Below are positions 17,439 to 25,201 of a DNA stretch of 64,000 nucleotides, one piece after another. Both the position numbers and the translations under genes were made by a program. The notes beneath the pieces were generated by a model that was not told the DNA's origin, ran no database searches, and saw nothing but the letters and a program-made list of their open reading frames with translations. This stretch comes from PALSA-612 sp963776735 (GTDB lineage: Bacteria; Actinomycetota; Thermoleophilia; Gaiellales; Gaiellaceae), in contig CAVZNV010000018.1 of assembly GCA_963776735.1 (NCBI GenBank), positions 186,001-250,000 of the forward strand. Direction: 5' to 3'. Numbering within the stretch: the stretch's first letter is position 1; every line of letters starts with the position of its first letter.

Positions 17439-17816
17439 GTGTCCGAGCTTCCCGCGCTCTTCTGGCAACCGGCCTGATCGTCCTGCAGCGCGGCCAGGGA
17501 GTTCCTTGGCGAGCAGGGCGTCGAGTTCGAGTCCGTGAACATCCGCGAGCCGCGTGGGGAGGAGCGCTGGATCGAGGCCGGGCGCCCGATCGTCCCGTCG
17601 CTCTCCGTCGGCGGCGTCGCCTCGCCGATCCTGCACGTCTCGCAGCTCGCGTCGATGCTCAGGCTCGAGGCACCGCCTTCGCTCGAGGCGACGCGGCTGG
17701 CCTGGGACGCCGTCGCCGTGCTCGATGCGTGGGTCAGCCTGATCGCGCCGCTCGACTTCGAGGCGCTGACCGCGCCGACGCCGTCGCGCGGCCGGTCGCT
17801 GCGCAACCTCCCGTGA
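17439..17816 (+). CDS. Candidate selenoprotein: glutaredoxin-like protein with UxxC motif
   Basis: The frame opens at GTG 17439 and reads SELPALFWQPA, then UGA (17475-17477), then SSCSAAREFLGEQGVEFESV, VPSLSVGGVASPILHVSQL and on to the stop at 17814-17816 (125 aa counting UGA). Glutaredoxin-like homologues I know have FWQPGCxxC at this point, so the UGA occupies the first, nucleophilic Cys of the CxxC motif. Sequence on both sides of the UGA is typical of the family in one unbroken frame, which argues against a random stop. A stem-loop resembling a bacterial SECIS follows. No start codon lies between the UGA and the redox motif. Alternatives are a base substitution error or a pseudogene. selA/selB/selC/selD are not in this window. 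Confidence 0.6.
17482..17517 (+). promoter_or_regulatory. Candidate bacterial SECIS element
   Basis: Directly after the in-frame UGA (17475-17477). The inner helix CCAGGG (17494-17499) pairs with CCTTGG (17504-17509, one G-U pair) around an AGUU loop (17500-17503) that contains the GU dinucleotide expected by SelB. The outer stem CCTGC (17482-17486) pairs with GCAGG (17513-17517). The apical loop starts 22 nt after the UGA, within the range known for bacterial SECIS elements. Structure drawn by eye. Confidence 0.4.
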
Positions 17817-18175
17817 ACGTCTTCCATCCGTTCGAGCTGCTTCCGGCGGCGTTCGAGACGGGGCGCTTCGACTGGGACCCGGAGCTCGACGGCGAGCGCG
17901 AGGCTGAGCTTCTCGACGCGGCCGGGGTGGTCGTATACGCGGAGGCGCGCCGAGGCGCCTGGCGAGACTGGGTGCTCGAGCACGAGACCGAGCTGGCAGG
18001 GCGCGACCCGCAGGTCGCCTCGCCGCGCGGGCAGGTCTCCTACTCGACGCTGCTCGACTTCCAGCGCTGGCACGCCGCCTTCCACTACCGCCAGGTGCTC
18101 GCGGTGCTCGACATCGCCGGGACGCTGCCGCTGGCGAGCTTCGCCGACCTGAACCTCCCGGCGGCGGTGTTCTGA
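17813..18175 (+). CDS. DinB-like domain protein (probable second half of the Grx-like protein)
   Basis: 120 aa from GTG 17813, which overlaps the preceding TGA by 4 nt (GTGA). Helical DinB/YfiT-type pattern with possible metal histidines: VNVFHPFELLPAAF at the N-terminus and LLDFQRWHAAFHYRQVLAVL near residue 90. The preceding gene ends in helices that look like the start of the same four-helix bundle (AWDAVAVLDAWVSLIAPLDF), so in homologues I would expect one Grx-DinB-like polypeptide. The split is therefore either translational coupling or one missing base near 17812. DinB-like proteins are often thiol-dependent S-transferases, which would fit a redox fusion. Confidence 0.6.
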   Translation: MNVFHPFELLPAAFETGRFDWDPELDGEREAELLDAAGVVVYAEARRGAWRDWVLEHETELAGRDPQVASPRGQVSYSTLLDFQRWHAAFHYRQVLAVLDIAGTLPLASFADLNLPAAVF

Positions 18176-18188
18176 TTTCCTACAGCCG

Positions 18189-18662
18189 ATGAGTCGCGAG
18201 GGAGGGTGCGCCTGCGGCGCCGTGCGGTACCGACTGGCGTCGGAGCCGATGTTCGTCCACTGCTGCCACTGCCTGAACTGCCAGCGGCAGACCGGGAGCG
18301 CCTTCGTGATCAACCTGCTGATCGAGTCCGACCGGGTCGAGCTCCTGTCCGGCGAGCCGCAGCCGGTCGACGCGCCGCGCGACCACGGCGACCCGCAACG
18401 GATCTACCGCTGCGCCGACTGCCAGGTCGCCGTCTATAGCGAGTACAGCTGGCCGGAGATCCTGTTCGTCCGCGGCGGCACGCTCGACGAGCCATCGTCG
18501 GTCGAGCCGGACATCCACATCTTCACGAGGTCGAAGCTGCCCTGGGTGACGCTCCCCGAGGGCGTGCCCGCGGTCGAGGTCTACTACGACTCGAGCGAGC
18601 TCTGGCCGCCCGAGAGTCTCGAGCGCCTGGACGCGATCAAGGCCCTGCGCGGGCGTAAGTAG
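18189..18662 (+). CDS. GFA family zinc-binding protein
   Basis: 157 aa of the glutathione-dependent formaldehyde-activating enzyme-like (GFA, Mss4-like) family. Zinc ligands are visible: GGCACGAVRY (CxC), VHCCHCLNCQRQTGSAF (CCxCxxC) and IYRCADCQVAVYSEYS (CxxC). The family binds structural and catalytic zinc, and many members are of unknown substrate; true glutathione-formaldehyde activity should not be assumed. ATG 18189 follows 13 nt after the DinB-like gene. Confidence 0.9.
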   Translation: MSREGGCACGAVRYRLASEPMFVHCCHCLNCQRQTGSAFVINLLIESDRVELLSGEPQPVDAPRDHGDPQRIYRCADCQVAVYSEYSWPEILFVRGGTLDEPSSVEPDIHIFTRSKLPWVTLPEGVPAVEVYYDSSELWPPESLERLDAIKALRGRK

Positions 18663-18665
18663 ACT
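18660..18665 (+). promoter_or_regulatory. -10 element TAGACT of the cupin gene
   Basis: TAGACT overlaps the GFA-gene stop codon and ends 6 nt before GTG 18672. Confidence 0.5.
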
Positions 18666-18671
18666 CGCGAC

Positions 18672-19211
18672 GTGCCTGAGGCGCGACTCGAAGACGGCGG
18701 GTCGGGACTGGTTCCGGCCTCGGACGGCTGGTTCGTCGTCAACGTCCGCGACGCTGAGTGGTGGGTGTCGAAGGCGTTCGGCTCCGGCTGCAACTTCGAT
18801 ACCCGCGAGTTCGCGTTCCCGCAGCTCGGCATCAACATCACCGTCGTCGAGCCCGGCCAGCCGAGCTGTCTCTATCACTCCGAGTCGCAGCAGGAGGACT
18901 TCCTCGTGCTGTCGGGCGAGTGCATGCTGCTCGTCGACGGCGAGGAGCGGCCGCTCAAGGCATGGGACTTCGTACACTGCCCCGCCGGAGTCGAGCACGT
19001 CTTCGTCGGCGCGGGCGACGGGCCGTGCATCGTGCTGATGACCGGCGCGCGGACGCCGGACGAGAAGATCCTCTACCCGAAGTCGGAGCTCGCCGCGAAG
19101 TACGGCGCGAGCGCCGCGGAGGAAACGCCCGAGCCGAAGCAAGCGTACGCGGCGTACGAGCCCCCGGAGCGCGCACGGCCGGCGTACTGGGACTCGCTCC
19201 CCTGGACGTAG
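18672..19211 (+). CDS. Cupin-domain protein, paralogue A
   Basis: 179 aa. Cupin core: SCLYHSESQQEDFLVLSGEC (H..E.QED pattern) and FVHCPAGVEHVFVGAGDGPC (final metal His). The N-terminus ARLEDGGSGLVPASDGWFVV and the cupin core are shared with the gene at 24254-24811, so the two are paralogues separated by 5 kb. C-terminal extension EPPERARPAYWDSLPW. Probably a metal-binding enzyme or small-molecule sensor; substrate unknown. Confidence 0.8.
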   Translation: MPEARLEDGGSGLVPASDGWFVVNVRDAEWWVSKAFGSGCNFDTREFAFPQLGINITVVEPGQPSCLYHSESQQEDFLVLSGECMLLVDGEERPLKAWDFVHCPAGVEHVFVGAGDGPCIVLMTGARTPDEKILYPKSELAAKYGASAAEETPEPKQAYAAYEPPERARPAYWDSLPWT

Positions 19212-19230
19212 CGCATCACTGGCGCAACGA

Positions 19231-19256
19231 GAGGGGGCCGCCGAAGCGACCCCCTC
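19231..19256. terminator. Hairpin between convergent genes
   Basis: GAGGGGG (19231-19237) pairs with CCCCCTC (19250-19256) around a 12-nt loop, between the stops of the cupin gene and the repeat-protein gene. Confidence 0.5.
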
Positions 19257-19281
19257 CTGGACCGTTCTCGTTCGTCCCGTA

Positions 19282-21105
19282 CTAGCTGATCGAGAGCAGC
19301 GTGGCCGAGAACGTCCCGCCCTTGTCGAGGCGGAGCATGCCGCCGTGGCAGAGGTCGGGCACGCTGATCGAGCCCTGGTACACGAGCGGGCTGTGCTGGT
19401 CGCCCGAAGGTGTCCAGTCGCCGCCGTTGATCGAGTACGTCTGATCGGGCATCGTGACCGTGAAGGTGCTCTGCGTCGGCGAGCTGCCGTCTGTGCAGCG
19501 AACCGTGAACAGCACCTGCGCGTTCGACACCGTGACCGACGACGCACCGCCGTTGACCTTGAAGTCGTAGCCGGCCTCGAGCGTGTCGCCCGGCGAGACC
19601 TTCAGGTCACCTTCCATCGACTGCGGACCCATCGAGAAGTTGCCGCAGTTCTGCGACGTCGTCGCGCTCCAGGAGCCCGACGTGCCGTTCGCGCTGTAGT
19701 GCCAGCGGAAGTTCGCCGAGCCCTTGCACGGAGGCGGGGGCGGCGGCGGGCCGCAGTAGTTGAGCACGATGTTGCCGGTGTGCAGGCCGTGGCTCGGGCC
19801 GTAGTAGCCGTCGACGGCGATCCGGTAGGTCGTGCCCTGCGTCGCGTTGAACGTCACCGAGCTGGTCGAGTCGGTCGGGAAGTTCACGTCGTCGTTCGAC
19901 GCGACCGCCGTCAGGTTGCTCACGCTCGAGCCGGTGTAGACGCCGAGGATCGTGTCGAAGTTCGAGCCCTCGGTCGTGAACGTGGCCGAGCCGGACGCCG
20001 GTGCCGTCCAGATGTACCAGACCGAAGCGCCGCCCGGGTTGCCGGCGTGATCCGGCTCGCCGGGCTCCTTGGTCGCGTTGATGTTCGATCCCGTGACCTG
20101 GCCGCACGCTCCGGTCAGGGTCTGGCCGTTGGCGAAGTTGTCGTTCGCCGGCCTCGGGCCGGTCATCTCGCTCCAGTTCAGCGCGATCGAGCCGGTGTGC
20201 AGGCCCGACTGTGTGCCGTCATAGCCGTCGACCGCGATCCGGTAGGTCGTGCCTGACTGGGCGTTGAACGTCACCGAGCTGGTCGAGTCGACCGGGAAGT
20301 TCGCGTCGTCGTTCGACGTGATCTCCGTCAGCGAGCTGACGCTGGAGCCGGTGTAGACGCCGAGGAGGGTGTCGAAGTTCGAGCCCTCGGTCGTGATCGT
20401 CGTGTCGCCGGAGGACGGAGCCGTCCAGCTGTACCAAACGGACGCGCCTCCCGGGTTGCCGGCGTGATTCGGCTCGCCCGACTCCTTCGTCGCACCGACG
20501 TTGGAGCCCGTGGTCGAGCCGCTCCCACCGGAGATCGCCTGCGAGCTCGCGAACATGTCGTTCGCGGGACCGCCGCCGCCTCCGCCGCCTCCGCCACCGC
20601 CGCCGGAGAGGCTCCAGTTGAGCGTGACGTTGCCGGTGTGCAGGCCGGAAACCGGCCCGTTGAAGCCGTCGACCGCGATCTTGTACGTCGTTCCCGAGGT
20701 CGCACTGAAGGTGACCGAGCTCGTCAGGTCGCTTCCGCTCACGTCGTCGTTCGACGCGACTTCCGTCAGCGAGCTGACGCTCGGGCCGGTGTAGACACCG
20801 AGCTCGGTGTCGAAGTCCGACCCCTCGGTCGTGATCGTCGCCGACCCTGAGGACGGCGCCGTCCAGCTGTACCAGACCGAAGCCCCGCCGACGTTGCCGG
20901 CGTGGTTCGGCTCACCGGGCTCCTTCGTCGCGCCGACGTTGGAGCCGGTGATCGTTCCGCTCGAGCCCGTGATCTTCGTCGCGCTCGAGAAATCGTCGTT
21001 GACAGGCCCGGCCGCAAGTGCGGACGCGGCAAACGTCGCGCCGGCCAGGAGCCCGGCGAGGACGGACAGGAGAACCCATCGCCTCGCGTGTGTCCTTCTC
21101 GACAT
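19282..21105 (-). CDS. Secreted protein with three PPC-like beta repeats
   Basis: 607 aa from ATG 21105 (GGGGGAG upstream). Signal peptide WVLLSVLAGLLAGATFAASA, then three tandem domains of about 115 aa, each with PxNDxF at the start, GATKEPGEPNHAGN, ASVWYSWTAPSSGSATITTE, DTxLGVYTG and GTTYxIAVDGxxG. This is the pattern of pre-peptidase C-terminal (PPC)-like surface domains. Domains 1 and 2 are joined by a run of twelve Gly. The last 150 residues form a different beta domain after a PPPPPPP spacer. Extracellular adhesion or binding role is inferred. No sorting signal or membrane anchor. Confidence 0.8.
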   Translation of the reverse strand: MSRRTHARRWVLLSVLAGLLAGATFAASALAAGPVNDDFSSATKITGSSGTITGSNVGATKEPGEPNHAGNVGGASVWYSWTAPSSGSATITTEGSDFDTELGVYTGPSVSSLTEVASNDDVSGSDLTSSVTFSATSGTTYKIAVDGFNGPVSGLHTGNVTLNWSLSGGGGGGGGGGGGPANDMFASSQAISGGSGSTTGSNVGATKESGEPNHAGNPGGASVWYSWTAPSSGDTTITTEGSNFDTLLGVYTGSSVSSLTEITSNDDANFPVDSTSSVTFNAQSGTTYRIAVDGYDGTQSGLHTGSIALNWSEMTGPRPANDNFANGQTLTGACGQVTGSNINATKEPGEPDHAGNPGGASVWYIWTAPASGSATFTTEGSNFDTILGVYTGSSVSNLTAVASNDDVNFPTDSTSSVTFNATQGTTYRIAVDGYYGPSHGLHTGNIVLNYCGPPPPPPPCKGSANFRWHYSANGTSGSWSATTSQNCGNFSMGPQSMEGDLKVSPGDTLEAGYDFKVNGGASSVTVSNAQVLFTVRCTDGSSPTQSTFTVTMPDQTYSINGGDWTPSGDQHSPLVYQGSISVPDLCHGGMLRLDKGGTFSATLLSIS

Positions 21106-21205
21106 GCATCTCCCCCTTCTTCGGTACCTCTGTTTGTTCCGGGCATCACTCACTTAGGCAGCCGATTGCAGGCGTTTCCATCCCTCAGACGGGGGATCGG
21201 TTCTC

Positions 21206-21211
21206 TAACGT
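21206..21211 (+). promoter_or_regulatory. -10 element TAACGT of the lipoprotein gene
   Basis: TAACGT ends 7 nt before GTG 21219, which supports that codon as start rather than GTG 21210. Confidence 0.35.
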
Positions 21212-21218
21212 GGCGACT

Positions 21219-22142
21219 GTGCGGCGCTCGTGCCTGGGGGCGGGACTCGCGATCGTGGTCGTTCTCGCGGCCTGCGGCGGTGGTGGGAAGCACGTTGCGC
21301 CGCCGCCGTCCTCGACGGTCGCTCCTGCTCCGCCGCCGCCTAGCACGGCGTCTCCGGCGCCGCCCGCACCCCCGCCCACCGTCGCGATGTCCTGGGACGA
21401 CGCCGGAGCCTTCGTCTGGCATCCGGACGCGATCGATCCCACGATGCTCGGGAGCGAGCTACGGGCGAACGGCTTCGGCTGGGCGGCGGTGTTCGTCCAG
21501 GACGGCTCGATCGCCGCGCCACTGGATCCCGCATGGATAGCGCGTTTCCGCCAGGCCAGCGGTCTCCCGCTCGGCGGCTGGGGCGTCCTTCGCGCCGATC
21601 CGGTCGGTGCTGCCCGGCTCGCCGGCGACCAGATCCGCCGGTACGGGCTCGACTTCTACATCGCGGACGCCGAGGCCGAGTACGGCTACACGGGCCCGAC
21701 CGGCGAGAGCGGCGCACGTTTCCTGCGCTCACGGGCGTTCGTCGACGAGTTCCGGCGGCTCGAGCCGTCGCTGCCCGCGGCGATCGCGTCCTACTGCCGT
21801 CCCGACCAGCACGACCTCGACTGGAAGGCGTGGAGCGGCGCCGGTTTCGACTTCCTCCCGGAGGCGTACGTCAACGTGCTCGGCGCGGCCGTCGACCCGG
21901 CCTCGTGCGTCGCCGGCGCGAGCGCCTGGTTCCCGGCCGCCCGCGTGCACCCGATCGTCGGCATGTACCAGGGCAGCCTCGGCCTCGGCTCGGCCGCCGG
22001 GTACGCGAGGCTGCTGCAGGCGGCGGGAACCACCGGGTTTTCGGTCTATCTCGCGGAGCAGGGCATGACGGAGGCGAAATGGGCGGCGTTCGGGCGCGCG
22101 ATCGAAAAGCTCGGCATCGCCGCCCGGCCGGGGCACGTATGA
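21219..22142 (+). CDS. Lipoprotein with glycoside-hydrolase-like (TIM-barrel) domain
   Basis: 307 aa from GTG 21219 (GTG 21210 also possible). Lipobox VVLAAC with Cys about residue 18, then a Pro/Ala-rich spacer of about 40 residues. The folded part begins VAMSWDDAGAFVWHPDAIDP and has an alternating strand/helix pattern: FGWAAVFVQDGS, RYGLDFYIADAEAEYGYTG, FDFLPEAYVNVLG, GFSVYLAEQGMTEAKWAAFG. The acidic IADAEAEY strand end resembles a catalytic position of a TIM-barrel hydrolase; this is inference. Cell-surface anchored. Confidence 0.6.
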   Translation: MRRSCLGAGLAIVVVLAACGGGGKHVAPPPSSTVAPAPPPPSTASPAPPAPPPTVAMSWDDAGAFVWHPDAIDPTMLGSELRANGFGWAAVFVQDGSIAAPLDPAWIARFRQASGLPLGGWGVLRADPVGAARLAGDQIRRYGLDFYIADAEAEYGYTGPTGESGARFLRSRAFVDEFRRLEPSLPAAIASYCRPDQHDLDWKAWSGAGFDFLPEAYVNVLGAAVDPASCVAGASAWFPAARVHPIVGMYQGSLGLGSAAGYARLLQAAGTTGFSVYLAEQGMTEAKWAAFGRAIEKLGIAARPGHV

Positions 22143-22245
22143 TCCGCCGAAGCAGCACCGTCCGTGCCGGCGACCCAGGAGGAGACGTTGCCAGCGTGCA
22201 TGTCCATCGAAAGGGGCTTCATGACCTACTCGGAGGGTATGACGC

Positions 22246-24243
22246 GTGCTTCGCAAACGGCTCAACCTTGGGATCCTGGCGCATGTAGACGCCGGTAAGA
22301 CGACTCTCACCGAACGGCTGCTGTACGCGGCCGGCGTGATCGACGCGGTCGGCAGCGTCGACCGCGGTACGACGCAGACCGACACGCTCGCGCTCGAGCG
22401 GCAGCGCGGCATCACGATCAAGTCAGCGGTCGTCTCGTTCGCGATCGGCGACGTGACGGTCAACCTGATCGACACGCCCGGCCATCCGGACTTCATCGCG
22501 GAGGTCGAGCGCGTTCTCAGCGTCCTCGACGGTGCCGTGCTCGTGATCTCGGCGGTCGAAGGCGTGCAGCCGCAGACACGTGTGCTGATGCGGGCCCTCG
22601 AGCGGCTGCGCATCCCGACACTCCTGTTCGTGAACAAGCTCGACCGCGCCGGCGCGGACGACGAGCGCGTGCTCAGCGAGATTGCAGAGCGGCTTACGCC
22701 CGCCGTGGTCGGGATGGGCCGGGCCGCGCGGCTCGGCTCTCGCGAGGCAGCGTTCGCACCGTTCGACGCGGACGACGGCGGGTTCCGCGCGCGCCTGGTC
22801 GAGACGCTGGCCGAGCGCGACGAGGAGCTGCTCGCGGCGTTCGTGGGCGACGAGCCGATCCCGTACGAGCGGCTTCGCGCCGTCCTCGCCACCCAGACCG
22901 CGCAGGCCGTGGTCCATCCGGTCTTCGCCGGCTCGGCGGTGACGGGTGCGGGTGTCGAGGCGCTCGCGGCCGGAATCGCCGAGCTCCTGCCCGTGTCGAC
23001 CGGCGATACGGACGGAGCGGTCTCCGGCACGGTGTTCAAGATCGAGCGTGGCAAAGCGGGGGAGAGGCTCGCCTACGCGCGGATGTTCGCCGGGACGCTG
23101 CGCGTGCGCGACCGCGTGCGCGTCGGGGACGGCGAGAGCAAGGTGACCGCGATCGACGTGTTCGAGGGCGGCACGGTCGAGCAGGCACAGGCCGCCGGGG
23201 CCGGTGAGATCGCGAAGCTGCGCGGCCTCGCGGACGTCCGAATCGGCGACGCGATCGGCGAGGAGCACCGCGTTCCGCTGCGGCATCGGTTCGCGCCGCC
23301 GACGCTCGAGTCGGTGGTCGCGCCCGACGAGCCGGCCGACGGCGCGGCCCTCCGGGTTGCCCTCGCGCAGCTCGCGGAGCAGGATCCGCTGATCGCCGTC
23401 CGCCAGGACGACGAGCGCCACGAGCTCTCCGTCTCGCTCTACGGCGAGGTGCAGAAGGAGGTGATCCAGGCGACGCTGGCGGACGACTACGGCATCGCCG
23501 TCACGTTCCGCGAGACGACGCCGATCTACGTCGAGAGGCCCGCCGGCACCGGCGAGGCGGTCGAGAGCCTCGGCGCCGAGGGCAATCCGTTCGCCGCGAC
23601 GATGGGCCTGCGAATCGAGCCGGCGGCAGCCGACTCGGGCGTCGAGTTCCGGCTCGACGTCTCCCACGAGGGAGTGCCGCTGTATCTCTACAAGCGGAAA
23701 GCGGCCTTCGGCGAGGCGATGGGCGGGTACGTCCGCTCGGCGCTGCGCGAAGGGCTGTTCGGCTGGCAGGTCACGGACTGCCTCGTGACGATGACGAAGT
23801 GCCGGTACCGCTCCCCGGATGGGCCGCCGTCCGTGAACGGCGCGCTGAGCACGATCTCCGACTTCCGCGACCTGACGCCGATCGTGCTCATGCAGGCGCT
23901 CGAAGCCGGCGGCTCGGTCGTCTGCGAGCCGATGTCGACGGTGCACCTCGAGGTGCCGACGGCCTCCGTCGGGGCGCTGCTACCGGCGATCGCACGGCTC
24001 GGCGGCACCGTCCCGATGCCGTCCCCGCGCGGAGAGCTGTCAACGCTCGAGACGGCCCTCGCGGTTGACCGGGTGCAGGAACTGCAACGGCAGCTACCGG
24101 GGCTGACCGGCGGTGAGGGTGTCCTCGACTCGGACTTCGCGGGCTACCGGCCGGTCACCGGCGATTCTCCTGTGAGACAGCGCCTGACGGCAAATCCGCT
24201 CAACCGTGCCGAGTACCTGGCCCGGCTCGCCCGACGCCTATGA
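22246..24243 (+). CDS. Tet(M)/OtrA-type ribosomal protection GTPase
   Basis: 665-aa EF-G-like translational GTPase. G1 is AHVDAGKTTLTERLL, G2 is RGITIKSA, G3 is IDTPGHPDF, G4 is VNKLD and G5 is AGSAVTGAG. The domain order (G, II, III-like, IV, V) and length match the Tet(M)/OtrA group rather than elongation factor G: the ERQRGITIKSAVVSF switch and the domain IV loop with YRSPDGPPSVNGALSTISDF. Such proteins remove tetracycline from the ribosome or, in many environmental bacteria, have unknown native roles; resistance is not proven. The start is GTG 22246. A TATGAT at 22138 leaves a roughly 95-nt leader with an AGGAGGA and a short ORF candidate, which could be attenuation but is weak. Confidence 0.88.
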   Translation: MLRKRLNLGILAHVDAGKTTLTERLLYAAGVIDAVGSVDRGTTQTDTLALERQRGITIKSAVVSFAIGDVTVNLIDTPGHPDFIAEVERVLSVLDGAVLVISAVEGVQPQTRVLMRALERLRIPTLLFVNKLDRAGADDERVLSEIAERLTPAVVGMGRAARLGSREAAFAPFDADDGGFRARLVETLAERDEELLAAFVGDEPIPYERLRAVLATQTAQAVVHPVFAGSAVTGAGVEALAAGIAELLPVSTGDTDGAVSGTVFKIERGKAGERLAYARMFAGTLRVRDRVRVGDGESKVTAIDVFEGGTVEQAQAAGAGEIAKLRGLADVRIGDAIGEEHRVPLRHRFAPPTLESVVAPDEPADGAALRVALAQLAEQDPLIAVRQDDERHELSVSLYGEVQKEVIQATLADDYGIAVTFRETTPIYVERPAGTGEAVESLGAEGNPFAATMGLRIEPAAADSGVEFRLDVSHEGVPLYLYKRKAAFGEAMGGYVRSALREGLFGWQVTDCLVTMTKCRYRSPDGPPSVNGALSTISDFRDLTPIVLMQALEAGGSVVCEPMSTVHLEVPTASVGALLPAIARLGGTVPMPSPRGELSTLETALAVDRVQELQRQLPGLTGGEGVLDSDFAGYRPVTGDSPVRQRLTANPLNRAEYLARLARRL

Positions 24244-24244
24244 T
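24239..24244 (+). promoter_or_regulatory. -10 element TATGAT of cupin paralogue B
   Basis: TATGAT overlaps the preceding stop codon and ends 9 nt before ATG 24254. Confidence 0.4.
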
Positions 24245-24253
24245 CAACCGGCG

Positions 24254-24811
24254 ATGGTGCAGGAAGCCGAGCTCGAGGACACCGGCGCGGGTCTCGTGCC
24301 CGCCGGCCAGGGCTGGTTCGTCATGAACGCCCGCGACGCCCGCTGGTTCCACCGCCCGGGCCGCGGCGACAGCCTGCCGCTCACCGGCGTCGACGAATAC
24401 GAGGCCGAGACGTTCTTCCCGATGCTCGGCATGTCGATCCAGGTCGTTTCAGCCGGCGAGCCGACGACGACCTACCACAGGGAGACCGAGCAGGAGGATT
24501 TCCTCGTACTCTCCGGCGAGGCGATCCTGATCGTGGAGGGCGAGGAGCGTCGACTCAGGCAATGGGACTTCGTGCACTGCCCGCCCGAGACGAAGCACGC
24601 GTTCGCCGGCGCGGGCGACGAGCCGTGCGTCCTCCTCTGCACGAGCTCACGGCAGTTCCAGAAGGACGGTCCCTGGGGCTTCTACTGCGCGGACGAGACG
24701 GCTGCCCGGTACAACGCGAGCTCGCCCGAGGACACACAGGACGGAAGCGTGGCCTACGCGCGCTTCGAGCCATCGCAACCGGCGCGCTACCGCGAAGGCC
24801 TGCTGCCGTAG
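24254..24811 (+). CDS. Cupin-domain protein, paralogue B
   Basis: 185 aa from ATG 24254. Shares with 18672-19211 the N-terminus (ELEDTGAGLVPAGQGWFVMN) and the cupin core TTYHRETEQEDFLVLSGEA and FVHCPPETKHAFAGAGDEPC. It differs by an inserted RPGRGDSLPLTGVDEYEAE and another C-terminus. Metal-binding residues H, E and H are conserved between the two. Its stop abuts ATG 24812 of the next gene directly, so the two are co-translated. Confidence 0.8.
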   Translation: MVQEAELEDTGAGLVPAGQGWFVMNARDARWFHRPGRGDSLPLTGVDEYEAETFFPMLGMSIQVVSAGEPTTTYHRETEQEDFLVLSGEAILIVEGEERRLRQWDFVHCPPETKHAFAGAGDEPCVLLCTSSRQFQKDGPWGFYCADETAARYNASSPEDTQDGSVAYARFEPSQPARYREGLLP

Positions 24812-25201
24812 ATGTCGATCGACGTCCACGTTGTCGGCCCGCCGCGACCGGCCTCGCGCGCGGTCGTCGGCTATCCATGGGCACTGCCGCTCAGCGAGGC
24901 GCCACTCGGGCCGTGGATCGCGCTCTTCGACGCGTCCTGGTCGGACCAGCCGGGCCTGACCCGGCCGCCGCAGGTCGACGCGCCCAACAAGGAGATCCTG
25001 CTCAGCATCGATCTCGCCGACGAGCAGCTCGCGGCCGGTGCACTCGACCGGATCGTCGCACTCGTCGAGGAGACGACGCGACGGTTCAACGAGCGGGACG
25101 CGGAGGCGCTGGCCGACACGCTGGGCCGCAAGCCGAAGCCCGCCGAGACCGCCGAGGTCGGGCGCTTCTTCGACCGCTGGTGGAAGAAGCGGGAGAGCTA
25201 G
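24812..25201 (+). CDS. Conserved hypothetical protein
   Basis: 129 aa, ATG immediately after the cupin stop. I do not recognise the family. No signal peptide or membrane segment. The N-terminus is strand-rich (MSIDVHVVGPPRPAS) and the C-terminal half helical (LDRIVALVEETTRRFNERD) ending in a basic tail (FDRWWKKRES). Its end overlaps the convergent transporter gene by 4 nt. Confidence 0.6.
   Translation: MSIDVHVVGPPRPASRAVVGYPWALPLSEAPLGPWIALFDASWSDQPGLTRPPQVDAPNKEILLSIDLADEQLAAGALDRIVALVEETTRRFNERDAEALADTLGRKPKPAETAEVGRFFDRWWKKRES

Noticed and set aside
15896..18175. 759-codon plus-strand frame across 15.9-18.2 kb
   Set aside because: Up to 17.3 kb it is the antisense of the secreted metallopeptidase-like gene, with Arg/Val-rich low-complexity protein. 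Only the last part (17813-18175) is a real coding region.
22138..22245. Leader peptide attenuator for the Tet(M)-like gene
   Set aside because: A short ORF follows AGGAGGA, but no clear alternative hairpins or conserved peptide were seen; mentioned only in the gene entry.
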